Source: Clostridia bacterium
Lineage (GTDB): Bacteria > Bacillota > Clostridia > Oscillospirales > CAG-272
Direction of reading: 5' to 3'
DNA length: 58,333 bases
Assembly (NCBI GenBank): GCA_017453365.1
Contig: JAFTKH010000002.1
Coordinates: 1-58,333, forward strand
Part shown: piece by piece, positions 6,633-15,739 of the stretch
How positions within the stretch are numbered: the first letter of the stretch is position 1
Layout of the letters: every line of letters begins with the position of its first letter
Made by a program: the position numbers and the translations under genes
The notes under the pieces: generated by a model
Databases searched by the model: none
Told to the model about the DNA's origin: nothing
The model's input: only the letters and a program-made list of their open reading frames with translations

Positions 6633-7718
6633 ATGAGTAGTCTTAAGGAAGCAAGAGAAATAATAAACAGAGTTGACCGTGAGATGGCAAGTCTTTTCAC
6701 GGAGCGTATGCACGCGGCGGAAATGGTCGCGGAGTACAAGCGCGAGCACGGTCTTTCGATACTCGACCCCGAGCGTGAGCGAGAGGTCATAGCGAGGAAC
6801 TCCGCTCTTATCGAGAATGATGACATACGCGCATATTACGTAAGATTTCTCGAGGACACAATGGCGGTATCGCGAGCCTATCAGTCAAAGATACTCGAGG
6901 GAATGAAGGTTGCATACTCGGGAACCGAGGGTGCTTTTGCACATATTGCCTCCTCGCGTATGTTCCCCAGCGCGAAAAAGATAGCCTACGGAAGCTTCGA
7001 CAGTGCTTATGCCGCCGTGGTATCGGGAGAATGTGACGTAGCAGTTCTGCCTATAGAAAACAGCTACAACGGTGAGGTAGGTCAGGTAACCGACCTTATT
7101 TTCTCGGGACCTCTTTTTGTCAACGGAGTAACCGAGCTCGCGGTAACGCAGGACCTGCTCGGCGTACCGGGCGTCACGCTTTCTGAAATAGAAGAGGTGG
7201 TAAGCCACCCGCAGGCACTCGGTCAGTGCCACGACTACATACTCTCCCACGGCTTCCGTGAGAAGGAATACAGCAATACTGCTCTGGCGGCAAAGCTTGT
7301 AGCGGAAAAGGGCGACAGGACCGTCGCGGCAATCGCGAGCGAGGCGGCGGCAGAAATATACGGGCTCGAGGTCATCGAGCGTAACATAAACGCGAGTGCC
7401 AACAACACAACGCGCTTTGTCATACTCTCGCGCTCGGAAAATAAGGCCTCGGAAAGGCCGGGCAGAATGACCTCTCTCATTCTCTTCACAGTACGAAACG
7501 AGGCGGGAGCGCTCGCACGTGCCATTGACATAATAGGTAAGCACGGCTTTAATATGAGAAGCTTGAGGTCGAGGCCTATGAAGGACCTCCTTTGGCAGTA
7601 TTATTTCTACGTGGAGGCAGAAGGAAGCCTCAACACCGAGGAAGGGCGTCTTATGCTCTCTGAGCTCGAGGAGCACTGCGACAGGCTACGTGTTGCGGGC
7701 TCGTTCATAAAAAATTGA
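6633..7718 (+). CDS. pheA: Bifunctional chorismate mutase / prephenate dehydratase
   Basis: A 361-residue fused enzyme. Residues 1-~85 are an AroQ-type chorismate mutase (REIINRVDREMASLFTERM, with AEYKREHG). Residues ~90-270 are prephenate dehydratase (YSGTEGAFAH near the start; VLPIENSYNGEV; SHPQALGQC; and the NTTRFVILS threonine motif near residue 260). Residues ~280-355 are a C-terminal ACT domain (VRNEAGALARAIDIIGKHGFNM) for phenylalanine feedback. It converts chorismate to phenylpyruvate. It lies between the aminotransferase and aroB in the operon. Confidence 0.95.
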   Translation: MSSLKEAREIINRVDREMASLFTERMHAAEMVAEYKREHGLSILDPEREREVIARNSALIENDDIRAYYVRFLEDTMAVSRAYQSKILEGMKVAYSGTEGAFAHIASSRMFPSAKKIAYGSFDSAYAAVVSGECDVAVLPIENSYNGEVGQVTDLIFSGPLFVNGVTELAVTQDLLGVPGVTLSEIEEVVSHPQALGQCHDYILSHGFREKEYSNTALAAKLVAEKGDRTVAAIASEAAAEIYGLEVIERNINASANNTTRFVILSRSENKASERPGRMTSLILFTVRNEAGALARAIDIIGKHGFNMRSLRSRPMKDLLWQYYFYVEAEGSLNTEEGRLMLSELEEHCDRLRVAGSFIKN

Positions 7719-7733
7719 CAAGGAGCTGGGTCT

Positions 7734-8762
7734 ATGACTACATTACATCTGGAGCTTTCGCCCCACGGCTACGACATAACCGTAGGAGCCGGAGTGCTTC
7801 ACTCTGCGGCGGAGTATTTTAAGCTCGACCGCAAGGTGCTGATAGTTACCGACACGGGTGTGCCGCGCGAATATGCCGAGTGTGTGCTCTCGCAGTGTCG
7901 CGAGGGCAGAATTCTGACAGTACCGGAGGGTGAGGGCTCGAAAAGCACAAGGGGCCTCGAGTCGGTGCTCTCGGCTATGTGCGAGATGAATATGACGAGG
8001 GGTGACTGCGCCGTTGCGGTAGGTGGCGGTGTCGTCGGCGACCTCACGGGCTTCGCTGCGGCGTCGTATATGCGCGGGATAGATTTTTACAACGTTCCCT
8101 CAACCGTGCTCTCGCAGGTAGACTCGTCCATAGGCGGAAAGACCGCTATCAACTTCATGGGCATAAAGAACATTGTAGGCGCGTTTTATCAACCGCGCGC
8201 AGTTCTCATTGACACCGAGCTTCTTTCGACCCTGCCGAAGAGACAGATATCAAACGGACTGGCAGAGGCGGTGAAGATGTCCTTAACCTCTGATGCTGCG
8301 CTGTTCGAGAAATTCGAGTCGCTCTCATTTTCCGAAATACTGAAAAACATCGAGGACGTTATAATATCCTCGCTTAAGATTAAGCGTGGCGTCGTCGAGC
8401 TTGATGAGCGCGAGGGCGGTTTACGTAAGATACTGAATTTCGGTCACACGCTCGGTCACGGAATAGAGGCCGAAGAAGAGATGCGCGGTATGTATCACGG
8501 AGAATGTGTCGCCCTAGGTATGATACCGATGTGCGCTCCCGAGGTTGCAAAAAGGCTCGTCGCGGTGCTGGACAAGCTCGGACTTCCCACAGGATACTGC
8601 GGAAATCTCGACGGAGCTCTGGCCTTCGTCACCCACGACAAGAAGTGCCACGGGGGTAAGGTTTCAGCAATACGCGTCCCCGAGGTCGGAAAATTCGAAA
8701 TCTCGGATATGACGGCTGACGAGTTCGCAGAAACGGTGAAAAACAGCATTTTATGTAAATAA
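7734..8762 (+). CDS. aroB: 3-dehydroquinate synthase
   Basis: A 342-residue cytosolic NAD+- and metal-dependent enzyme that cyclises DAHP to 3-dehydroquinate, the second shikimate step. Motifs seen: VAVGGGVVGDLTGFAAA (NAD-binding glycine-rich stretch), PSTVLSQVDSSIGGKTAIN, a metal-ligand Glu in GLAEAVKMS, and the metal-binding histidines in NFGHTLGHGIE and YHGECVALGM. Length is normal. It has AAGGAG eight bases upstream of the ATG and follows pheA by 15 bases. Confidence 0.96.
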   Translation: MTTLHLELSPHGYDITVGAGVLHSAAEYFKLDRKVLIVTDTGVPREYAECVLSQCREGRILTVPEGEGSKSTRGLESVLSAMCEMNMTRGDCAVAVGGGVVGDLTGFAAASYMRGIDFYNVPSTVLSQVDSSIGGKTAINFMGIKNIVGAFYQPRAVLIDTELLSTLPKRQISNGLAEAVKMSLTSDAALFEKFESLSFSEILKNIEDVIISSLKIKRGVVELDEREGGLRKILNFGHTLGHGIEAEEEMRGMYHGECVALGMIPMCAPEVAKRLVAVLDKLGLPTGYCGNLDGALAFVTHDKKCHGGKVSAIRVPEVGKFEISDMTADEFAETVKNSILCK

Positions 8763-8787
8763 TATTTTACATCAACCGGAGATTATT

Positions 8788-9879
8788 ATGAAAAATACAT
8801 TTGGAAGCAATATTACGGTCACTCTTTTTGGCGAGAGCCACGGAGAGATGATAGGAGCGGTCATTGACGGACTCACACCCGGTATTGTTATAGATGATGA
8901 CTACATAAGGGAGAAGCTTGCGCTTCGCCGTCCCTCGGGAACTATTTCGACGGCAAGGCGTGAGCCCGATGACTACAGAATAGTGAGCGGTGCATTCGGC
9001 GGCTTCACAACCGGAACACCTCTTACGGTGCTGATAGAGAACACTAACACGAAGAGCTCCGATTACGAGAGTCTCCGCTACACTCCCCGCCCCGGCCACG
9101 CAGACTACACTGCGGAATGCAAATATAACGGATATCAGGACAGGCGCGGCGGCGGACATTTCTCCGGCAGGGTCACGGCGGCGCTCGTGGCGGCGGGAGC
9201 CATTATATCATCGGCGCTCGAGGCGAGCGGTGTTATGATAGGAACTCACATATCCTCACTCGGCGGAATATGCGACCGTCCCTTCGCCTGCACCGAGTCG
9301 GATATTGCAATTTTATCGAAGAAGAATTTCCCCGTCATTGACGGTAATGCAGCAGAAAAAATGAGAAAAGCAATCGAGGCTGCCGCAGCCGAGGGGGACA
9401 GCGTCGGCGGTATACTCGAAACGGCTGTAATCGGTCTTCCCGCGGGGCTTGGCGAGCCGTGGTTTGACACTGTCGAGGGTGTTCTTTCCCACGCGCTCTT
9501 CTCCGTTCCCGGTATTAAAGGAATTGAGTTTGGGGCGGGCTTCGGCTTCGCGAATATGAGAGGAAGCGAGGCGAACGACCCCTTCCGCTTCGAGGACGGA
9601 CGCGTAGTTACCGCTACGAACAACAACGGCGGAATCAACGGCGGAATCACAAACGGTATGCCTGTCATCTTCAGGTGCGCGGTAAAGCCTACTCCTTCTA
9701 TCTTCAAGCGGCAGGACACCGTTGACCTCAAGAGCGGAGAGAACACGACGCTCGAGCTTCGGGGCAGGCACGACCCTGCCATAATACACAGAGCGCGCGC
9801 GGTTGTAGACGCTGTGACGGCTATAGCTATTGCAGACCTTCTTGCCTCACGATACGGCTCGGGCTGCCTCGGTGATTGA
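8788..9879 (+). CDS. aroC: Chorismate synthase
   Basis: A 363-residue FMN-dependent lyase that makes chorismate from EPSP, the last common step. It opens with the family signature (NTFGSNITVTLFGESHGEMIG) and shows RRPSG, RPGHADYT, DRRGGGHFSGR with the catalytic His region, the ATNNNGGINGGITNG loop and RHDP near the C terminus. The length is typical. Its stop codon precedes the aroE-aroK ATG by two bases. Confidence 0.96.
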   Translation: MKNTFGSNITVTLFGESHGEMIGAVIDGLTPGIVIDDDYIREKLALRRPSGTISTARREPDDYRIVSGAFGGFTTGTPLTVLIENTNTKSSDYESLRYTPRPGHADYTAECKYNGYQDRRGGGHFSGRVTAALVAAGAIISSALEASGVMIGTHISSLGGICDRPFACTESDIAILSKKNFPVIDGNAAEKMRKAIEAAAAEGDSVGGILETAVIGLPAGLGEPWFDTVEGVLSHALFSVPGIKGIEFGAGFGFANMRGSEANDPFRFEDGRVVTATNNNGGINGGITNGMPVIFRCAVKPTPSIFKRQDTVDLKSGENTTLELRGRHDPAIIHRARAVVDAVTAIAIADLLASRYGSGCLGD

Positions 9880-9881
9880 CT

Positions 9882-11117
9882 ATGAGATACGGACTTATTG
9901 GTGAAAAGCTCGGTCACAGCTTCTCGCGCCTTATACATACAGAGCTCACGTCCGACCCCTACGAGCTTCGGGAGATACCGAGGGAGAATGTGGACGGCTT
10001 CATCAAGTCGCGCGATTTTCTCGGTATCAACGTAACAATTCCCTACAAGGAAACCGTTATCCCACATCTTGATTTTATCGACCCCGTAGCGGAGCGCATA
10101 GGTGCTGTCAACACTGTCGTAAACCGCGAGGGCAAGCTTTTCGGCTACAACACAGACGCATACGGTCTCGCCGCTCTTATCCGCCATATCGGACTCGAGC
10201 TATCCGGCGCGACGGTTGCAATTCTGGGCACGGGCGGTACGTCGAAGACGGCGAGAGCTGTAGCGGAGTCGCTGGGTGCAGCAGAAATACTTACGGTATC
10301 GCGCACTGCGCGGGGCGGAGCTATCACGTACGATGAGCTTTATGCCGATGCAGAGCGTGTCAACGTAATCATAAACACCACTCCCGTAGGAATGTTTCCA
10401 AACACGGAGAGCTCGCCTCTTGATATATCTGCCTTCCCTGCCCTCACCGGCGTTGCTGACGCGGTATACAATCCCTTAAGGACACGCCTCGTCCTCGCGG
10501 CGAGAGAGAGGGGTGTAGCCGCAGAGGGCGGCTTATATATGCTGGTAGCGCAGGGTGTGCGTGCCTCGGAGATTTTTCATAATACAAGCTATCCTGCGGG
10601 CACTGTCGAGCGGATATACAAAAAACTCCTTCGCAGTATAGAAAACGTCGTGCTTATAGGTATGCCGTCGTCGGGCAAGAGCTCGGTCGGACGAGCGCTC
10701 GCGAAGCTTCTTTCACGTGAGTTTACCGACACGGACGTGCTGATAAGGGAGCGCGCGGGCACGGATATACCCGCGATATTCGCGGAACACGGCGAGGAAT
10801 ATTTCCGCTCGCTCGAGAGCGAGATTATAAGAGAGGTGTCGAAATTGTCGGGCAAGGTAATAGCAACGGGCGGCGGTGCCGTGCTTCGCACCGAAAACGT
10901 CTCTGCACTCCGTGCGAACGGACGACTCTTTTTCCTCGACAGACCTCTATCGCTTCTCACCCCGACGGGCGACCGTCCCCTATCGCGCGACACAGCGGCG
11001 ATAGAGAAAAGATATAACGAGAGATATCCCATATACTCGTCGGTATGCGACGAACGAATAGACGGCTCGGGCAGTGTCGACGACGTTGCGCGGCTTATCA
11101 CGGAGAATTTGAAATGA
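9882..11117 (+). CDS. aroE-aroK: Shikimate dehydrogenase - shikimate kinase fusion
   Basis: A single 411-residue polypeptide with two enzymes. Residues ~1-245 are AroE: GLIGEKLGHSFS, NVTIPYKETV with the catalytic Lys, NTDAYG, the NADP fold ILGTGGTSKTA and a YNPLRTRL motif. Residues ~250-411 are AroK: Walker A GMPSSGKSS, DTDVLIRE, and ATGGGAVLR. Together they convert 3-dehydroshikimate to shikimate 3-phosphate. ATG 9882 is preferred because it is followed immediately by the family start and has GGTGA upstream. The fusion means the two steps have fixed stoichiometry. The end overlaps aroQ by four bases. Confidence 0.94.
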   Translation: MRYGLIGEKLGHSFSRLIHTELTSDPYELREIPRENVDGFIKSRDFLGINVTIPYKETVIPHLDFIDPVAERIGAVNTVVNREGKLFGYNTDAYGLAALIRHIGLELSGATVAILGTGGTSKTARAVAESLGAAEILTVSRTARGGAITYDELYADAERVNVIINTTPVGMFPNTESSPLDISAFPALTGVADAVYNPLRTRLVLAARERGVAAEGGLYMLVAQGVRASEIFHNTSYPAGTVERIYKKLLRSIENVVLIGMPSSGKSSVGRALAKLLSREFTDTDVLIRERAGTDIPAIFAEHGEEYFRSLESEIIREVSKLSGKVIATGGGAVLRTENVSALRANGRLFFLDRPLSLLTPTGDRPLSRDTAAIEKRYNERYPIYSSVCDERIDGSGSVDDVARLITENLK

Positions 11118-11554
11118 AGATTTACGTAATAAACGGTCCAAATCTCAATATGCTCGGCATAAGAGAGCCCGGTCACTACGGTCGGGCAAGCTACGGCGAG
11201 GTTGAGAGAATGATAGAGGAGCACTGCCGTGCGAAGGACGTTGTGCCCGTAATATACCAGTCCAACCACGAGGGCGCACTCGTCGACAAGATACAGGAGG
11301 CATTCTTCGAGGGTGCTGACGGTATAGTTATAAATCCCGGTGCATACACCCACACGAGCATAGCAATTCTCGACGCGGTGAAGGCAACTATGCTCCCCAC
11401 GGTCGAGATACATATATCGAAGGTCGAGGAACGTGAGGCCTACAGGCAAATAAGCTACGTAAGAGAGGCCTGCATCGGAACGGTAACAGGCCGCGGCATC
11501 GACGGCTACAAGGATGCTATCGACCTGCTTATCGACCATATAAGACAAGGATAG
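11114..11554 (+). CDS. aroQ: 3-dehydroquinate dehydratase, type II
   Basis: A 146-residue type II dehydroquinase, the small flavodoxin-like dodecameric class unrelated to AroD. Seen: INGPNLNMLGIREPGHYG (active-site loop with catalytic Arg and Tyr), YQSNHEGALVDKIQEA, INPGAYTHTS and VEIHISKVEERE. It dehydrates 3-dehydroquinate, the third step of the pathway. The ATG overlaps the aroE-aroK stop in an ATGA, so translation is probably coupled. Confidence 0.96.
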   Translation: MKIYVINGPNLNMLGIREPGHYGRASYGEVERMIEEHCRAKDVVPVIYQSNHEGALVDKIQEAFFEGADGIVINPGAYTHTSIAILDAVKATMLPTVEIHISKVEEREAYRQISYVREACIGTVTGRGIDGYKDAIDLLIDHIRQG

Positions 11555-11558
11555 TAAC

Positions 11559-12773
11559 ATGATAGTAAAAATAGAAAAAGGGACGGCACGGGGTAAGGTA
11601 ACGGCACCGCCGTCTAAATCCATGGCTCACAGGCTCGTTATCTCTGCGGCTATGTGCCGCGGTGAGAGCAGAATTCGCGGCATATCCGACTGTGAGGACG
11701 TGAGGGCGACTGTCACCTGTCTTACCGCGCTCGGCGTTTCCGTCGTGCGCGAGGGTGATGACCTCGTAGTTGTGGGAACGGATATGACCTCGACGGCGCC
11801 GAACGGAGTTCTAGACGCGGGTGAGAGCGGCAGTACGCTTCGGTTTCTCATTCCCGTAGCTATGCTTTCCGGCAAAACGGTTATGTTCCGCGGAAAAGAG
11901 GGTCTTATGAGAAGGCCTATGGACGTATATGAAAGACTAGCGAGCGAGCGTGGACTCGTCTTTCTAGGGGACGGTGAGAGCATTACCGTAAGAGGACGTC
12001 TTCCAAGCGGTGAATATCACGTCGTCGGAAACGTCAGCAGTCAATTTATATCAGGTCTGCTCTTTGCCCTGCCCACCCTCGAGGGGGACAGCAGGATAAG
12101 GATAACGCCGCCTATAGAGAGCCGCTCATATATAGAAATGACACTCGCGGCGATAAGACTTTTCGGCATTCGGGCCGAATGGGAAGGCGAGCATACGATA
12201 TTCATCCCGGGCGGGCAGCATTACACTGCCGCCGACGTTACTGTCGAGGGCGACTATTCGGGTGCTGCGTTCACTGATGCGTTCAACATACTCTCGGGCG
12301 AGGTATCGGTGCTCGGGCTTAATCCCGACAGCATTCAGGGAGATAAGGTTTACAAAAAATATTATGAGATGTTAGACTCGGGCATACCGACGGTACACAT
12401 CGGTGACTGTCCCGACCTCGGTCCCATTCTCTTCGCTCTCGCGGCGGCGAAGCGCGGCGGTGTATTTACAGGAACAAAGCGGCTCAAAATAAAGGAGAGC
12501 GACAGAGCGGAGGCTATGGCAGAGGAGCTGAAAAAGTTCGGCGTTACGGTCAGTGTATATGAGGACAAGACGGTGGTTTATCCCGTAAGGTTCGAGCCGC
12601 CGACAGAGAGGCTACACGGCCATAACGACCATAGGATAGTAATGTCTCTCGCAATCCTTCTCACCCTCGTTGGCGGTGAGATTGAGGGGGCGGAGGCTAT
12701 AAGCAAGAGCTATCCGCAATTTTTCTCCGACTTAAGAAAGCTGGGTATCGGGGTGACGGAATATGAGATTTGA
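11559..12773 (+). CDS. aroA: EPSP synthase (3-phosphoshikimate 1-carboxyvinyltransferase)
   Basis: A 404-residue enzyme joining shikimate 3-phosphate and PEP. It has the PPSKSMAHRLVISAAM motif with the S3P-binding Lys/Ser, DAGESGSTLRFLIP (a variant of the LGNAGTxxR loop), FRGKEGLMRRPM (where most enzymes have G-x-x-R-P), VSSQFISGLLFALP, and a C-terminal NDHRIVMSLAI. The GESGSTLRF loop is closer to glyphosate-tolerant class II type than to the E. coli NAGTA loop, a point seen in the sequence but not tested. It overlaps tyrA by 11 bases. Confidence 0.95.
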   Translation: MIVKIEKGTARGKVTAPPSKSMAHRLVISAAMCRGESRIRGISDCEDVRATVTCLTALGVSVVREGDDLVVVGTDMTSTAPNGVLDAGESGSTLRFLIPVAMLSGKTVMFRGKEGLMRRPMDVYERLASERGLVFLGDGESITVRGRLPSGEYHVVGNVSSQFISGLLFALPTLEGDSRIRITPPIESRSYIEMTLAAIRLFGIRAEWEGEHTIFIPGGQHYTAADVTVEGDYSGAAFTDAFNILSGEVSVLGLNPDSIQGDKVYKKYYEMLDSGIPTVHIGDCPDLGPILFALAAAKRGGVFTGTKRLKIKESDRAEAMAEELKKFGVTVSVYEDKTVVYPVRFEPPTERLHGHNDHRIVMSLAILLTLVGGEIEGAEAISKSYPQFFSDLRKLGIGVTEYEI

Positions 12774-13626
12774 CAAGAGTACAAATATACTTATAATCGG
12801 TCTTGGCGTTATTGGCGGCGGTTATGCGGCGGCGCTCACAAGTAAGGGCTATCGCGTATACTGCATAACGAAAGAGGAGGGCGACATAGCCTACGCCAAG
12901 GAGCGCGGAATAATCACGGACGGAACGACCGAGCTGGACACCGAGCTCATAGGACGTGCGGAGCTCGTAATCTTCGCGCTTTACCCTACTGTTTTTATCG
13001 ACTGGATAGAAAAAAATCAGCAGCTTCTTCGACCAGGGGCGCTCATAACCGACGTAACGGGCGTTAAGGGCTCGGTTGTCGAGCGGGTACAGTCAATATT
13101 ACGTCCCGACGTTGAATTTATAGCGGCACACCCTATGGCGGGGCGCGAGAGGAGCGGTGTAGAGTTCAGCGACCCCGAGGTATTTATCGGTGCGAACTAC
13201 ATCGTAACGCCTACGGAGAAAAATACAAAAGCGGCCATAGAGATATGCAGAGAGCTTGGGCGTGTGCTCGGCTTTGGGCGCATTACGGAGCTTTCTCCCG
13301 AGGAGCACGACAAGATGATAGCTTTTCTCTCACAGCTCACACACTGTATTGCCGTCACTCTTATGACGTGCAACAGCACTCCCGAGCTTGAAAAATACAC
13401 GGGCGACTCCTTCCGCGACCTTACGAGAATTGCTAAAATAAACGACAAGATGTGGAGTGAGCTTTTTATTATGAACAAATCGGCGCTCCTTTCCGAAATG
13501 GATGCGTTTTCTCTTGAATTTGAAAGGCTTCGTGCGATGCTCGTCGCTGGGGACTCCGAGGGGATACGTGAGATGATGAGACGCTCTACAGAGCGCCGTT
13601 CACTTTTTGACAAGCCAAAGAAATGA
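12763..13626 (+). CDS. tyrA: Prephenate dehydrogenase
   Basis: A 287-residue NAD(P)-dependent enzyme that turns prephenate into 4-hydroxyphenylpyruvate for tyrosine. An N-terminal Rossmann fold is evident (IIGLGVIGGGYAAAL), followed by ITDVTGVKGSVVE, AAHPMAGRERSGVEF with the catalytic His, and FLSQLTHCIA. There is no C-terminal ACT domain, so direct allosteric feedback of the kind seen in longer TyrA proteins is not expected. It is preceded by an overlap with aroA and followed 12 bases later by aroF. Confidence 0.93.
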   Translation: MRFDKSTNILIIGLGVIGGGYAAALTSKGYRVYCITKEEGDIAYAKERGIITDGTTELDTELIGRAELVIFALYPTVFIDWIEKNQQLLRPGALITDVTGVKGSVVERVQSILRPDVEFIAAHPMAGRERSGVEFSDPEVFIGANYIVTPTEKNTKAAIEICRELGRVLGFGRITELSPEEHDKMIAFLSQLTHCIAVTLMTCNSTPELEKYTGDSFRDLTRIAKINDKMWSELFIMNKSALLSEMDAFSLEFERLRAMLVAGDSEGIREMMRRSTERRSLFDKPKK

Positions 13627-13638
13627 GGATTTAGAACT

Positions 13639-14676
13639 ATGGAAAAAAATTTAAAATTTTACAGAAAGCTTCCTATACCGAAGGAGGTAAAGGCAGAGTT
13701 CCCCATTTCGGACGAGCTTCGTCTTCTGCGCGAGAAACGGCTTGCGGATATGGCCGACATCTTCGAGGGACGCTCGGATAGGCTTCTCCTCATAATAGGT
13801 CCCTGCTCGGCCGACAGTGAAGAGCCCGTGATGGACTATATAACGAGGCTTCGCGAGGTCGAGGAGAAGGTGAAGGATAAAATAATGATAGTCCCGAGGA
13901 TATACACGAACAAGCCGAGGACTACCGGCGAAGGCTACAAGGGTATGCTTCATCAGCCCGACCCCAACTCTGCCCCCGACCTTCTCAAAGGAATTATTGC
14001 TATAAGAAAGCTTCACCTACGCGCACTCTCGGAGACGGGCTTCATTACTGCGGACGAGATGCTGTACCCGGAAAATCACAGGTATCTTTCCGACCTTATG
14101 GGTTACGTCGCAATAGGCGCGCGCTCGTCCGAGGACCAGCTACACAGACTCGTCGCGAGCGGTATCGACGTTCCCGTCGGAATGAAAAATCCAACCGGCG
14201 GCGACATAGGGGTTATGATGAACTCTATAAAGGCCGCGCAGAGCTCGCATATATTTCTCTATAGAGGCTGGGAGGTAGAGAGCGCCGGCAACCCGCTATG
14301 CCACGCTATTTTACGCGGTTACGTGGACAAGCACGGCAAATCCCACCCGAACTACCATTTCGAGGACCTCTACGGTCTATACGAAACTTATGCTAAATCC
14401 GGACTCAAAAATCCTGCGGTAATAGTGGACACCAACCACGCAAACTCGGGCAAGCAGTATCTCGAACAACCGAGAATAGCGAAGGAAGTGCTCCATTCGA
14501 TGAGATATTCGAAGGAGGTTCGCTCGCTCGTCAAGGGACTTATGATAGAGAGCTACATCGAGGACGGAGCGCAAGCTATATCCGACTGCGAGGTATACGG
14601 AAAATCCATAACAGACCCCTGCCTCGGCTGGGATAAGACGGAGAAGCTTATATATCAGCTCGCAGACTCCTTATAA
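13639..14676 (+). CDS. aroF: DAHP synthase, type I (AroFGH family)
   Basis: A 345-residue 3-deoxy-7-phosphoheptulonate synthase, the committing step that condenses PEP with erythrose-4-phosphate. The family signatures are clear: IIGPCSADSEEP, MIVPRIYTNKPRTT with catalytic Lys/Arg, YKGMLHQPDPN, ARSSEDQLHR, GMKNPTGGD, and a DTNHANSGK metal-binding segment. Length matches the E. coli AroG type, which is feedback-sensitive through its N-terminal extension; which amino acid inhibits this one cannot be read. It is the last gene of the operon and is followed by a terminator. Confidence 0.95.
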   Translation: MEKNLKFYRKLPIPKEVKAEFPISDELRLLREKRLADMADIFEGRSDRLLLIIGPCSADSEEPVMDYITRLREVEEKVKDKIMIVPRIYTNKPRTTGEGYKGMLHQPDPNSAPDLLKGIIAIRKLHLRALSETGFITADEMLYPENHRYLSDLMGYVAIGARSSEDQLHRLVASGIDVPVGMKNPTGGDIGVMMNSIKAAQSSHIFLYRGWEVESAGNPLCHAILRGYVDKHGKSHPNYHFEDLYGLYETYAKSGLKNPAVIVDTNHANSGKQYLEQPRIAKEVLHSMRYSKEVRSLVKGLMIESYIEDGAQAISDCEVYGKSITDPCLGWDKTEKLIYQLADSL

Positions 14677-14677
14677 T

Positions 14678-14764
14678 AAAAATCCGTTCGAAGCTATACT
14701 GATATGCACCTCCAAAAGTGTCTAACTTTTGGGTTCACTTCAATCAGCCTCGAACGGATTTTTA
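14678..14764 (+). terminator. Terminator of the aro operon with an IS-end-like insert in its loop
   Basis: The outer stem AATCCGTTCGA pairs with TCGAACGGATT and is flanked by A-rich and T-rich tracts, so it can stop transcription from both sides. The loop is unusually long and holds two further nested stems (CTGAT/ATCAG and CCAAAAGT/ACTTTTGG). See the findings for the similarity of 14705-14742 to the IS3 element ends. Confidence 0.8.
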
Positions 14765-14771
14765 TTCATTT

Positions 14772-15569
14772 TTAATAGCCGAGCAGCTTAAGATTTCTTT
14801 CGACGGTTTTTCGTCCGCGCCAAGCAAATGCACGTGATGTAAATTCTTCTTTACCCATGGTGTCAAGTATATCCGAGGAAAGGCAAGGAATTCTCTCGCG
14901 GTGGAAAAATTCTATAGGGGTAATTTGGGGCTCTCGGTTATAGGGACAGATGCTCTGACAGATATCGCACCCCCATACCGTGTTGATTTTTTTCATTAGA
15001 GCAGCCTCATTTTCCGTGAGCTCCCCCTTCCTCTGCGTTATGGCGCTCAAGCAATCGCAGCCCTCGCCACGGAGTATTCCCGTCGGGCAGGCTGCGCGGC
15101 ACGCTCCGCAGTGATGACATTCCCCAATATCCTTCGGCTGCACTGCGCCCAGCCTATCAGGCTCAATATCGGTTATCATATCACCGATAAAGACGTAGCT
15201 GCCGTACTTTTCATTTATAATGAGTCCGTTATCCCCTCGTATACCGAGTCCTGCTGACAGGGCTGCCGAGCACTCGTCAATCGGACTGTGGTCGCCAAAG
15301 CCGCGGTAAGATGCTTTTGGAAAAATATCGGACAGATACCCACCGAGTCTCTCCGATATTCCTCTTATCACAATATGATAATCGAGGCTCGCGGCGTAGA
15401 CCGAGAGGTTTTCAGTCGCTCCTGCATAGTACGGGAGCAGGTAGATTATAACACTTTTTGGCTCAAAGCCGCACCCCTCGCGAAGGCGCGTGTTTATTTC
15501 TCTTACGTCGCTGTAGGACAGGACGGCATAACACTCTATTTTCTCACTCTCAAAAAATTCATGCAGCAA
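14772..15569 (-). CDS. queG: QueG-like epoxyqueuosine reductase
   Basis: About 265 residues, shorter than the usual 310-380. The N-terminal part resembles the DUF1730 cobalamin-binding region (FGDHSPIDECSAALSAGLGIRGDNGLIINEKYGSYVFIGDMITDI, with the Asp used as proton donor). The C-terminal part has two 4Fe-4S motifs, CHHCGACRAACP and CDICQSICP. QueG reduces epoxyqueuosine to queuosine in tRNA. The TTG at 15569 has GGAGG seven bases upstream; the GTG at 15578 lies too close to it. A queT gene with a preQ1-type leader 5 kb away supports queuosine metabolism here. A paralogous iron-sulfur reductase is the alternative. Confidence 0.75.
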   Translation of the reverse strand: MLHEFFESEKIECYAVLSYSDVREINTRLREGCGFEPKSVIIYLLPYYAGATENLSVYAASLDYHIVIRGISERLGGYLSDIFPKASYRGFGDHSPIDECSAALSAGLGIRGDNGLIINEKYGSYVFIGDMITDIEPDRLGAVQPKDIGECHHCGACRAACPTGILRGEGCDCLSAITQRKGELTENEAALMKKINTVWGCDICQSICPYNREPQITPIEFFHRERIPCLSSDILDTMGKEEFTSRAFAWRGRKTVERNLKLLGY

Positions 15570-15658
15570 AGCTCTCACCTCCGTTATCTACATTTTACCT
15601 TATTTTAAGGGAAAAATCAATATTTTTTGATAAGCTTCATCTAACTTACGTCCAAAAC

Positions 15659-15687
15659 TTGACTTTATACACCTTTTGGTGTATAAT
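15659..15687 (+). promoter_or_regulatory. Promoter of the plsY operon
   Basis: TTGACT at 15659-15664 and TATAAT at 15682-15687, spacing 17. The leader that follows contains a hairpin, TTAAGAG-tcttcgg-CTCTTAA (about 15698-15718), just upstream of the ribosome binding site. Confidence 0.75.
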
Positions 15688-15739
15688 AATTTCTGCTTAA
15701 GAGTCTTCGGCTCTTAATTTAAGCCTTATGGAGAATACT

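Noticed and set aside
6885-7676. Minus-strand open frame opposite pheA
   Set aside because: Antisense to a full pheA with its ACT domain; no coding evidence.
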